Shown here piece by piece: positions 47,231 through 58,989 of a stretch of 64,000 bases of DNA. The notes under the pieces are model-generated. The model saw nothing but the letters and a program-made list of their open reading frames with translations. It made no database searches and was not told the origin of the DNA. The position numbers and the translations under genes were made by a program. Origin of the DNA: Ophiura sarsii (taxonomy: Eukaryota > Echinodermata > Ophiuroidea > Amphilepidida > Ophiuridae); assembly GCA_035610835.1 (NCBI GenBank), contig CM069448.1, positions 13,578,462-13,642,461 on the forward strand. The letters are read 5' to 3'. Position 1 is the first letter of the stretch. Each line of letters starts with the position of its first letter.

Positions 47231-47706
47231 CTAAGGAAGCACATCACTAAGTTGTCTCCCTTTGACTTTACAAGCTTCGTACCGTGCCTTCAAATCGCTC
47301 TAAACCCAGAGTGCTATAGCGATAAGATCAATCAAATTTGGATATGTTTTATATTATTTTGTATACTTTAACATTATCTGGGTTTAAACATATAATCACC
47401 GTCACGATTTGTTGATATCCGCCAATATAACGGGACCTAGTGATTTTGTGGCATGTTATACGGTTCTCATCCCGGCATGCACCGTGTGTGTAAATCGGAA
47501 AATAATGTTACAGCTTAAATTGATGTGTTTTCTTTCTTAATCATTAAAAACATATGTAAGATAATCTATAAAACATAAATTTGATATCACTACCCGTTAA
47601 TTTCATGCCAATTTTGCCCGTTCATTTCGTCAAAAGGAACTATTATCTTACTCAAGTTTTGCCGGAAGTGCCGCGCAAAACCGACTTAGTGGTGTGCTCC
47701 CCTAAG
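47231..47706. mobile_element. TIR element
   Basis: The left end CTAAGGAAGCACATCACTAA pairs with the right end TTAGTGGTGTGCTCCCCTAAG minus small mismatches, about 25 bp. The body has no coding frame. Confidence 0.6.
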
Positions 47707-48372
47707 TTCTCCTAACAACTGAGATTTTGATTTTGTCCTTATTCCCCAGCAACATTTTAGATTTTAGGTCTGACCCTGAAAGATGTGTTTGTTCCGACGA
47801 TACTAATGAAACAACAAAATGTATGTATTCGTAAATGTGGTTCACACACTGGAATTGTATGTACTGTTCAATTTGCAAAATGTAAGTGACTCATTGCATC
47901 TTGAGTAATTGAGCCAACATTATTGAAGAACTTCATTTTATAACATCCCTTCATGTACAATAAAAACAGTATGTTAACAAATCTGGTCACTTACCCTAAG
48001 GGTAGCTTTAAAAGAAGATTCTTAAACAGCTAAGAAAGTTTAAGAAATCTCATTGGTTTTCAGAGAAATCAGCGACATTTAGATGAGACAATTGAACACA
48101 GGTAGGTGGAGCTTACGTTTTAACTAGCTGTGCGTCCGACCTTCACAATGAATGCGTTGTTTGCTTCATAACGCGCACTGCAGGACGTCTTTGGCGCCTT
48201 TTCTGCATTTATGCCGGCGTCGCGATGCTTACGCATATGTGTACTCATCGCATGGGATTGGATGGAATGTTTGTGGGTAATTTGATCCTAGCAGGGGTAA
48301 AAGTTGTCAAATGTGGACAATAAAATATACTTATTTCTTTGATAAATGTCTTAAGTATGATTGTTTAAGAAT

Positions 48373-48535
48373 GAGAATAAATGTATTGTTTTTAGACCGT
48401 ACCCGTGTTATATTGTCTGACATAAATGCGGACGATAGTATTATTTTAAATAGAACAAAGACACCGTAGGCGGAGTTGTTCTACGCAAAAATAATACACC
48501 TATCCACCTGGTCTAAAAACAATACCTTTATTCTC
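48373..48535. mobile_element. Short palindromic element
   Basis: GAGAATAAATGTATTGTTTT (then TAGACC) at the left pairs with AAAACAATACCTTTATTCTC at the right. The total length is 163 bp. Confidence 0.75.
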
Positions 48536-48817
48536 TTATTATGATATTGGTTTATTTAAAGATATAAGTTTGATGATATCCGCCCAAGTAGTTATATTAA
48601 CCTTAACTCCAAAGGCATGTTTTTGGAAATAAAACTTATCATCGTGGCAGTCCGGCCCTATATCTGATTGAGACACAGAGTCAGCTTGAAAAAATCTAGG
48701 TTTTCACAATGCATATGACAACATCCCACCTGATCGCGCCACAAGATAGTGGGAAGCGTATGCTACCAGCACCTAGTGTTTTATTGTTTTAGTGATGAGG
48801 AAGGTTAGGGTTAAAGA

Positions 48818-49202
48818 TTAAAGGGGCATCGAGAGATATGTATGGGAGTGTGCCCTCAATTATCCTGGAAATCAGTTTTTTTGCATCAAAGTAATACTTA
48901 GGCATATAGTAACTACCATCTGAAACAGTTTACCAACATTCGCCGTTTATCATATAAAATTTCATGATTTTCTTAGTTTCGATATGATCGTATCGAAACT
49001 AAGTGCTGAATTCGGAAGTTTTTATGCTATCGATTTACGTGCGGACTTTTGCGGCAATTCTCAACCTGGAAGTGCCGTTATTTGCATATTTGGCATGAAG
49101 GCGATGTCGGAATTGTATGACATTTTGGATTTGGGCTATGTTGATGATTATCTTTACATTTTTATTCATTTAGTATCGATACATCTCTCAATGCCCCTTT
49201 AA
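48818..49202. mobile_element. TTAA-type MITE with central hairpin
   Basis: The ends TTAAAGGGGCATCGAGAGAT and ATCTCTCAATGCCCCTTTAA pair over 20 bp with one mismatch and include TTAA on each side. In the middle, CTTAGTTTCGATA and TATCGAAACTAAG form a perfect 13-bp hairpin (48973-49004). The frame read through the right half has no known relative. Confidence 0.8.
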
Positions 49203-50667
49203 GTATAGTGTGCCTTACACTCTATATTAAATGTATATATGGTCACGCGTTATGAACTCGCCTCCCAATAGGGTGGTGCCGTTACATTTTTTAGTTTCAT
49301 GCTGTAATTTTCCTCAAATATTTTTAAAACCACAAAAGCTATCTCAACAAATTTGGTATCATTTTAAAGCCCTAATAACAAGCTATCTGCCTGCAAAATG
49401 GCATTGGTATAGCTAATACAGAATGGGAGATACAGCTGTTTGATGTTTGGGGACCAGGGGTGGTGCTGGAAGGGGTGTTTCTGGAAGGGGTGCCGCCTGT
49501 ACAAACTCAATGGGGATAATCCCATGTTTTGTTCTTTTTACAATAACTAGTCATCTCCTAATGTTACAAACACCATTCTGGTCCCATTTTAAAGGATAAT
49601 TAGTAGTCTTTAAGTATGTGGTTCAACAGACTTGTCAACTATTTGTAACAACTAATTAATTATGGATAAGACAATGAACATCAGCTTTCTTCCTATTCGC
49701 TACACAGTAAACATGAATAATCAGCCTCAATTTACCGGATTTATAAAAATGACAATAACAGAAAAAGTTTTCAACCTATGATAGCAAAAGTATACATTTT
49801 TGGAAAGCTTGTAACTAGAGGAATTCAGAAATGCAGTTTATATCAGGGAAGGGTTCATCCTTAAACAAATATTTTTGAAAATTCTAAAAATATATAAAAT
49901 AAAAATTGGAGATATTCACTAGCCGGTATAATTACCATACCGACGTAGTAACTTTAACAATTATATATCATCTAATGGGTAATTTCATGAGGAATTCAAA
50001 TATGTAAAGTAAATAATGATAGGGGTAGGTATAAAAAATATATGGATCTCGAATTAAAAATTAAAAACTCTGATATTTTCCCGAACATTTCCGATCATAC
50101 CATTTTAGTTCTTAGTCGTACTATAATTTTAATGGCATATTTGGTTTCCTCATGAAATTTCCCTTCAGGAAATATATACCTTTACTACCTCAGGGGGGTA
50201 TACAAGCAAATATAAATGTGTAAAGTTAAAATCATGTCGTGAAAGCCAAAATCCGTGTGTAACGCGAAAGGAGGCGAGCTTAAAACACATGACCATATAC
50301 GTATGCATTGAACAAACATATTTGTTAATGTTTTCACTTCAACAAGTACTCAGTTTTGTGTGTTGTCAAGTACTCAGTTTTAGTATGTACAAAATGTTCA
50401 GAACAATGAAAATCTTAAAAGATGAACAAATAAATTAAAAAGCAGCTTTTATAGCATTCACTATTGTTTTAACATTAAATGATATGTGGATTTCATTTTA
50501 AGAAATACATGTATCACCAGTGACACAGTACTATTAACCCTAACCTACCATATTCCCCAAAATACCACGACTGGGCATGTTTGTACCACCCGGCGTGGAA
50601 GTTTTTTGATGAAAAAATGGACCCGGCCCATATAGTTTACGCAATATACTGCGCAAACTAGCCTTGG
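49203..50667. other. Non-coding sequence, nothing recognised
   Basis: AT-rich. No exon, RNA gene or paired repeat seen. Confidence 0.35.
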
Positions 50668-50745
50668 CAGCCGTGTTGTAGTGGGGAATTCTTCGCCTCT
50701 GGTGCGAGAGGTCTCTGGATCAGATCCTGGGGGGATCGGGGGAAA
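50668..50745 (+). ncRNA. tRNA-like SINE head (Gln-type anticodon CTG)
   Basis: The stretch has an A-box-like TGTTGTAGTGG, then an anticodon arm TTCGC-CTCTGGT-GCGA whose loop carries CTG at the anticodon place. A B-box-like GGATCAGATCC follows, and then G-rich tail sequence. Spacing is that of a tRNA. The degenerate B box and the lack of a clean acceptor stem make a functional tRNA unlikely, so I read it as the head of a tRNA-derived SINE. Confidence 0.6.
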
Positions 50746-50794
50746 ATGCTGAAAAAAGTGGGGGTAGAGTTAGGGTTAAGCATGTTTCTGTTCA

Positions 50795-50826
50795 ATCACC
50801 ACCAATAACCAGTTATTGGTGGTGAT
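50795..50826. repeat. Near-perfect short palindrome
   Basis: ATCACCACCAATAAC and GTTATTGGTGGTGAT are exact inverted copies two bases apart, just downstream of the SINE head. Confidence 0.9.
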
Positions 50827-52511
50827 AATCATAATCAGCAATAACCACTAAATGCGTGTTTCCATGTTCAGCACCAAATCTGATACAGAAAATAGGTCAA
50901 ATATCTATATATATTTTATCTCTGCTCTCAAAAGTAATCAATCAAAGTGTATGTGCATAAATGTTGACATGAACATGCGTCACATTAATAATGCAACATG
51001 CATATGTTTGGTTCATGCACGCACATGCTATTTTCTGTATCAATATACTGCTGTATAATACATATATTGTGAAAAAATCCATCCAAATGTAGTAATGTTT
51101 TAATTATTAAACTCTTAAAATTTGTATAGTATATATTTTATAATAATCCGTCCATGTAATAATGTTGTATACATAAGAAATATTATGTTATGTAGCATAA
51201 TAAATGAAGTGTTTGATTTATTAAACAAATCTGACCTGTTGTTGATGAATGTGTATGGGTCCTTCAATTAGAGTTCAAAAATAGAGAATAAAAGATGAAT
51301 CTGTTTGTTGGGTTATCGGAATATGCTGTGGCAAGCCTATATTTCAAGTAGCGGATATTAGTGCATCTCTTATGTATATATCATTTTATTTATATTCAAG
51401 ATTTATTTTAATGTAAAATGTTTTGTCTTACCACAGAAAACAGAAATTTCGCCCATTCAGAATATTTTTAAAACATAACCCCCTAAAACGCTGCTTGATA
51501 GCACGAACAGGAAACATCTCTTGAAGGCACAGGTCCACTTTGACTATAGTCGATTCGCAGACATTGGCCGATTTTAGCGATTTACCATTTCAGTAAAGAG
51601 GTAACAGAAGCAAATGAGGGGAAGGCACTCGAATTTAATCGTAATATGCAAGGTTAATACCGTGTCTTCGTGTGCATGTACTACTGTGATATAGTCACCA
51701 CTATGTACCTAGTGACAGAGAACTTGCGGTTGGATTATCGGCATAACGATAAAGAAATGTATCGTTATTCAGATAAATTGATAAAGGTATTCAGCCTTCA
51801 GGTGGTCTCATAGCCAGAAATACTTAAAGTAACGTTTATAATCCATATCTTAGTTGATATAACTGTTTTTCCATTAAAGGTATATAAAAACATGATTATT
51901 GAATTATTTTCCGGTTTTTTCTCGCAAATAAATACGTAGAACTGTTATTTTCATTTTAATGTTTCCTTTATTCCACGTGCATAATAAAAACGGAAAATAA
52001 TAAAAAGTATCCACTAAATTATGAATAGGTAAAATTACATACATAACATTTTTCTTTCGAAACCTGTATACGGTCGATGATGGTCGATTTGTTTTTAAGC
52101 TGCTGGATCTGGATTAAGTTTTTGGTTGTCGTGATTGTAATGCTATATGATCAGCCCTATTCATAAAAGCCACACTATCATGAATAGCATTTGATTATGG
52201 AGCGCAAATAATCATGATAATAAAATCTATAAAAGTACCGCTGTTTCATCATTGGTCAAAATGGGTTCCTCTAACGCCCAATGGACGAGGTCCAAAATCG
52301 ATACCGATGCGCCAGAGTTTATGAATCTACTATAGTTAACCCAGGGTGAACTAGCTTACACCTGTTCATATGGTGACAGATGAAATAGAGTGAAGCTGTG
52401 TCATTCAAAAATAAAGGAAATGAGAATACTGGATTGACATATCAATTGCACTACTTGCATCGGGATTTCTAAAGACTTGTTTAACAATGTTATGGTCTTT
52501 TCATTATAATG
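50827..52511. other. Non-coding sequence, nothing recognised
   Basis: No coding exon or paired repeat seen. Confidence 0.35.
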
Positions 52512-52834
52512 CAGTGGTGTGCACAGGATTCTTTTTTTACTGGGAGGGGGCACACAATATCCCCCGTGCAAGGAGCTGCCCCGAGTGACCCTCAAGTAAT
52601 TGTAACAGAGTGTGAGCGCCTTGGCGTGAAGCCCCCGAAAGCTCCTGCATTTTCGTTTTTTGAGGGGCAAATGGTAATCCCCGACTTATTCTAAGTGGGA
52701 TGCATTATTCATTTTTTCATGTCGTTAGAAATAGGACTACAAATTATAGGACTCCAGATCCCCGAATGATTTCTCCCCCGACTGATAGACCAAACTTGGG
52801 GACATGCCTCCCCCTTCCTTTGGCTATGCGACTG
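52512..52834. mobile_element. hAT-like MITE with diverged ends
   Basis: CAGTGGTGTGCACAGG at the left and TTTGGCTATGCGACTG at the right are diverged inverted ends of the CAGTGGC type, with GGGGG and CCCCC tracts just inside. The ends are less alike than in the copy at 44158. Confidence 0.55.
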
Positions 52835-53255
52835 TTGCAATAAATGTCAGTGGGAACCTGTACATAAACACTAGTCATATGATGGAAGTGAAGCATCGGG
52901 TGTTGCTCAAGAAATCTTCTTTGAACTTTGCCAATCCATGATTTATAAAACTACTGAGTAAGGTTTGTGAATACCAAACATGGTTCTTTGTGTTTGAGGC
53001 CCATAAGGACTAGCCTCAATTTTACCTAGGTTTGAAATAGACTTTAAGATAGTCTTAAATTTGATAAAGAATTATAAATTCTTCTATAATCCCGAATCTT
53101 CTTAATCTTATCTTCTATTTCATAAAACAACTTAAGAAGAATATTCTTTTTTAAGTTTTTAAGAAGGAATTTAAAAGTTCCTTCTTAAGAAGAGGTCAGT
53201 CAGAGGCTATCTTACTAAGAAATTCTTAAGTGTAAAGGTAATATTCTTTTTATAA

Positions 53256-53353
53256 GGCCAAATTAAATTAATTGTTTGTCTCAAAGCTCCTCTCCTGTTG
53301 TAAAACTGGAGACGCGCGGGAGCTTTGAGACAAACAATTAATTTAATTTGGCC
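53256..53353. mobile_element. 98-bp Harbinger-like hairpin MITE
   Basis: The arms start GGCCAAATTAAATTAATTGT and are exact inverted copies over 35-36 bp, leaving a 28-base loop. TAA flanks both sides (53253-53255 and 53354-53356). A transcript would fold into a long perfect hairpin. Confidence 0.85.
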
Positions 53354-53685
53354 TAATGAGAAGAGTTTTTATTTTTAACTTCAGAAGAAAACTTAAGATT
53401 AATCTCATGTTGACCTTTACAAAATAGGGCCCTGGGTTAAAGTGACAGTATTTATTGCTTTCCATATGGGTTTGTTGTTGATCACGATTCTATGTATCCA
53501 GATGGGTTCCAGACTCTTATCCAGATGGTGTTGCATCCATTGACCTCTGGTTGAAATCAGGCATATATTATGCACAGACTATGCAATCTTGTTCATGAAA
53601 TGCCCTCTATATTTTAGTTTTCCCTCTTATATTGGTTGGTGTCGAATTACATTATAAACATCAAACTAAAATATTTATCAACTTA

Positions 53686-53994
53686 GGCCAAACAAAGAAG
53701 GTTTGTCTTAGAAACATTTTGCAAAAAAGCTAAGTGCCGTGCAATTTTTGTTTTGTTAAAGTTTGCGATTTTTGTTTTTTTTGTTTTGCTAATCCAAGCT
53801 TGCAGAGAATTTGTTTTAATTTGGTTTTTTTTAAATAGAAAAATAAAAATAAAAAATCCTAAAAAAATAAAAAATAGATAAAAATAGAAATTAAAAAAGG
53901 AGTTAGGCCTCAATGCGTAGACCTACGCGCCGTAGCTCATTTCACATACCATTGCGGGCGGGCTTCTGAGACAAACATTCTTCTTTGTTTGGCC
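53686..53994. mobile_element. 309-bp Harbinger-like GGCC MITE
   Basis: The ends GGCCAAACAAAGAAGGTTTG and CAAACATTCTTCTTTGTTTG then GCC pair with one indel, and CTTAGAAA / TTCTGAG continue the pairing. TTA flanks both ends (53683-53685 and 53995-53997). It has the same terminal GGCCAAA as the hairpin 330 bp upstream. Confidence 0.8.
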
Positions 53995-54074
53995 TTACAG
54001 AGCAACATTTCCTAATTACTTCAACAAAAATGTATGGTTTGAATAACACTTTCCTTCGTAAAAATAATAGGCGT

Positions 54075-57000
54075 AAATATGTGGTGTGTGCTGTCTTCTG
54101 AAGAAAGCAATATGTGGTACTGTATGTGACATTGACTCAAGATAGCAATACCTGGTGTGTGCTTTCTACTGAAGATAGCTGGTGTGTGCTGTCTACTGTA
54201 GATAGCAATATGTTGAGCGAACCGAATGTGATATTTACTCGAGATATCAATATGTGGTGTTTGCTGACTACTGAAGATAGCAATATGTGGTATCTTATGT
54301 GATATTTACCCCCAAGATAGCAATATGTGGTGTGTGCTGTCTACTGAAGATAGCAATATGTGGTATCGTATATGATATTTACTCAAGATAGCAATACGTG
54401 GTGTGTGCTGTCTATTGAAGATAGCAATATGTGGTACTGTATGTGATATTTACTCAAGATAGCAATACATGGCGTGTGCTATCTACTGAAGATAGCAATA
54501 TGTGGTACTGTATGTGACATTAACTCGAGATATCAATACGTGGCGTGTGCTGTCTATTGAAGATAGCAATATGTGGTACTGTATGTGATATTAACTCGAG
54601 ATATCAATACGTGGCGTGTGCTGTCTATTGAAGATAGCAATATGTGGTACTGTATGTGACATTAACTCGAGATATCAATACGTGGCGTGTGCTGCCTATT
54701 GAAGATAGCAATATGTGGTACTGTATGTGATATTAACTCGAGATATTAATACATGGTGTGTGCTGTCTACTGAAGATAGCAATATGTGGTACAGTATGTG
54801 ATATTAACTCGAGATATTAATACATGGTGTGTGCTGTCTACTGAAGATAGCAATATGTGGTACTGTATGTGATATTAACTCGAGATATCAATACGTGGCG
54901 TGTGCTATCTACTGAAGATAGCAATATGTGGTACTGTATGTGATATTAACTCGAGATATCAATACGTGGCGTGTGCTGTCTACTGAAGATAGCAATATGT
55001 GGTACTGTATGTGATATTAACTCGAGATATCAATACGTGGCGTGTGCTGCCTACTGAAGATAGCAATATGTGGTACTGTATGTGATATTAACTCGAGATA
55101 TCAATACGTGGCGTGTGCTGCCTACTGAAGATAGCAATATGTGGTACTGTATGTGACATTGACTCGAGATAGCAATATGTGGTGTGTGCTATCTACTGAA
55201 GATAGCAATATGTTGAGCGAACCGTATGTGATATTTACTCGCGATATCAATATGTGATGTTTGCTGTCTACTGAAGATAGCAATATGTGGTATCTTATGT
55301 GATATTTACCCCAAGATAGCAATATATGGTGTGTGCTGTCTACTGAAGAAAGCAATATGTGGTATCGTATATGATATTTACTCAAGATAGTAATACATGG
55401 TGTGTGCTGTCTACTGAAGATAGCAATATGTGGTACTGTATGTGATATTTACTCGAGATATCAATACATGGTGTGTGCTGTCTATTGAAGATATGTGGAC
55501 CGAATGTGATATTTACTCAAGATAGCAATATGTGGTGTTTGCTGTCTACTGCAGATAGCAATATGTGGTATCTTATGTGTTATTTAACTGAGATAGCAAT
55601 ATGTGGCGTGTGCTGTCTATTGAAGATCATAGCAATATGTGGTACTGTATGTGATATTGTCTCAAGATATTAATACATGGTGTGTGCTGTCTACTGAAGA
55701 TAGCAATATGTGGTACTGTATGTGATATTTACTCGAGATATCAATACATGGTGTGTGCTGTCTATTGAAGATATGTGGACCGAATGTGATATTTACTCAA
55801 GATAGCAATATGTGGTGTTTGCTGTCTACTGCAGATAGCAATATGTGGTATCTTATGTGTTATTTAACTGAGATAGCAATATGTGGCGTGTGCTGTCTAT
55901 TGAAGATCATAGCAATATGTGGTACTGTATGTGATATTGACTCAAGATATTAATACATGGTGTGTGCTGTCTACTGAAGATAGCAATATGTGGTACAGTA
56001 TGTGATATTTACTCAAGATAGCAATATGTGGTGTGTGCTGTCTACTGAAGATATCAATATGTGGTACAGTATGTGATATTAACTCATGATGTGTGCTGTC
56101 TACTGTAGATAGCAATATGTTGAGTGAACCGTATGTGATATTTACTCGAGATATCAATATGTGGTGTTTGCTGTCTACTGAAGATAGCAATATGTGGTAT
56201 CTTATGTGATATTTACCCCAAGATAGCAATACGTGGTGTGTTCTATCTACTGAAGATAGCAATAGGTGGTACTGTATGTGATATTTACTCGAGATATCAA
56301 TACGTGGTGTTTGCTGTCTACTGAAGATAGCAATATGTGATATCGTATGTGATATTTACTCAAGATAGCAATATGTGGTGTTTGCTGTCTACTGAAGATA
56401 GCAATATGTGGAGTGTACCGTATGTGATATTTACTTGAGATAGCAATACATGGCGTGTGCTGTCTATTGAAGATATGTGGACCGAATGTGATATTTACTC
56501 AAGATAGCAATACGTGGTGTTTGCTGTCTACTGCAGATAGCAATATGTGGTATCTTATGTGATATTTAACTGAGATAGCAATATGTTGTGTGTGCTGTCT
56601 ATTGAAGATATGTGGTACCGTATGTGGTATTTTTTACTCGAGATAGCAATATGTGGTGTTTGCTGTCTATTGAAGATAGCAATATGTGGTATCGTATGTG
56701 ATATTTACTTGAGATAGCAATATGTGGTGTTTGCTGTCTACTGAAGATAGCAATTTGTGGAGTGTACCGTATGTGATATTTACTTGAGATAGCAATACAT
56801 AGCGTGTGCTGTCTATTGAAGATATGTGGACCGAATGTGATATTTACTCAAGATAGCAATACGTGGTGTTTGCTGTCTACTGCAGATAGCAATATGTGGT
56901 ATCTTATGTGATATTTAACTGAGATATTGAAGATATGTGGTACCGTATGTGGTATTTTTTACTCGAGATAGCAATATGTGGTGTTTGCTGTCTATTGAAG

Positions 57001-58600
57001 ATAGCAATATGTGGTATCTTATGTGATATTTACTTGATATAGCAATACGTGGTGTGTGCTTTCTACTGAAGATAGCTGGTGTGTGCTTTCTACTGTAGAT
57101 AGCAACATGTGGTACTGTATGTGATATTAACTCAAGATATCAATACGTAGCGTGTGCTGTCTATTGAAGATAGCAATATGTGATACAGTGTGTGATATTG
57201 ACTCAAGATAGCAATACTTGGTGTGTGCTGTCTACTGAATATAGCAATATGTTGTACAGTATGTGATATTTATTTAAGATAGCAATATGTGGTGTGTGCT
57301 GTCTACTGAAGATAGCAATATGTGGTACTGTATGTGATATTTACTCAAGATAGCAATACGTGGTGTGTGCTATCTACTGAAGATAGCAATATGTGGAGTG
57401 TACCGTATGTGATATTTACTTGAGATAGCAATATGTGGTGTTTGCTGTCTACTGAAGATAGCAATATGTGGTATCGTATGTAATATTTACTTGAGATAGC
57501 AATACCTGGCGTATGATGTTTACTGACGATAGTAATATATAGCAATACATGGTGTGTGCTGTCTATTGAAGATAGATATATGTGGAGTGTACCGTATGTG
57601 ATATTTACTTAAGATAGCAATACATGGTGTGTGCTGTCTACTGAAGATAGAAATATGTGGTATCGTATGTGATATTTACTTGAGATAGCAATATGTGGTG
57701 TGTGCTGTCTATTGAAGATAGCAATATGTGGAATGTACCGTATGTGATATTTACTCAAGATAGCAAAACGTGGTGTGTGCTGTCTACCTTAAGATAGCAA
57801 TATGTGAAGTGTACCATATGTGATATTTACCCAAAATAGCAATAAGTGGTGTGTGCTGTCTACTGAAGATAGCAATATGTGGAGTGTACTGTAGTGATAT
57901 TTACTCAAGATAGCAAAACGTGGTGTGTGTTGTCTACTGAAGATAGCAATATGTGGTATCGTATGTGATATTTACTTGAAATAGCAATAAGTGGTGTGTG
58001 CTGTCTACTGAAGATAGCAATATGTGGAGTGTACCGTATGTGATATTTACTCAAGATAGCAATACATGGTGTGTGCTATCTACTGAAGATAGCAATATGT
58101 GGTATCGTATGTGATATTTACTCAAAATAGCAATAAGTGGCGTGTGCTGTCTACTGAAGATAGCAATAAGTGGAGTGTACCATATGTGATATTTACTTGA
58201 GATAGAAATATGCGGTGTGTGCTGTTTACCTTAAGATAGCAATTATATGTGGAGTGTAGAGTATGAGATATTTACTCGAAATAGCAACAAGTGGTGTGTG
58301 CTGTCTACTGAAGATAGCAATATGTGGTACTGTATGTGATATTTACTCGAGATAGCAAAAGGGGGTGTGTGCTGTCTACTGAAGATAGCAACATGGGGTA
58401 CAGTATGTGATACTCGAGATAGTAATATGTGGTGTGTGCGCTCTCTTCCCCTGTGTGTCTCTCTCTCTCTCTACTGAAGATAACAATATATGGTACCGTA
58501 TATGATATTTATTCGAGATAGTAATACGTGGTGTGTGCTGTCTACTGAAGATAATATGTGGAGTGTACCGTGTGTGATATTATCTTAAGATATGTGTTAA
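54075..58600. repeat. Minisatellite array C, 71-bp units, about 4.5 kb
   Basis: A typical unit is AAGATAGCAATATGTGGTAC, TGTATGTGATATTAACTCGA, GATATCAATACGTGGCGTGT and GCTGTCTACTG; successive units at 54914 and 54985 are 71 bp apart. Each unit has two halves that resemble each other (AGATAGCAATATGTGG and AGATATCAATACGTGG). About 60 units are present. Larger blocks are duplicated too: 55473-55673 recurs 280 bp later at 55753-55953, and about 56455-56580 recurs about 352 bp later. Open frames in the array are repeat translations. Confidence 0.93.
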
Positions 58601-58870
58601 AGGGGCACTAAGAGATGTGTTGGAGGCTGCGCCCTCAATTATGATAAAAACTGAGATTAGTATATTTTTATAATTGTATTACATGTATGAACTTACACCT
58701 ATAAGGATTAAGAAAAATCAGCTCTCTTTGTACAAGAAAACGTTGATTCAAAAATGCTCGTACAGCCGCGACGAGCATTTTACGTCCGACAGTATCCTTA
58801 GTGCAGTACGCGTGATACATAACGCGAACCATATTTGCATAGAGGGCGTTTTTCAATAAATAGCGATGAT
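58597..58870. mobile_element. Possible truncated TTAA-type MITE with hairpin
   Basis: It starts TTAAAGGGGCACTAAGAGAT and then has GCGCCCTCAATTAT, both like the left end of the 48818 element. AAAATGCTCGT and ACGAGCATTTT (58751-58781) form a perfect hairpin. I could not find the right end. Confidence 0.5.
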
Positions 58871-58989
58871 ATTGTTTTAATCTAGTTTTGCTGTGTTTTT
58901 GTTAGTAGAAACAACAAGAATGGCAAATTTGAATGTTCATCTTGAATTCTGAAGTAAATTTTTAAACATTTAAAATTTTCAACACCAAT

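Noticed and set aside
55473..55953. Two nearly identical 66-codon frames
   Set aside because: They are translations of duplicated blocks in array C, not genes.
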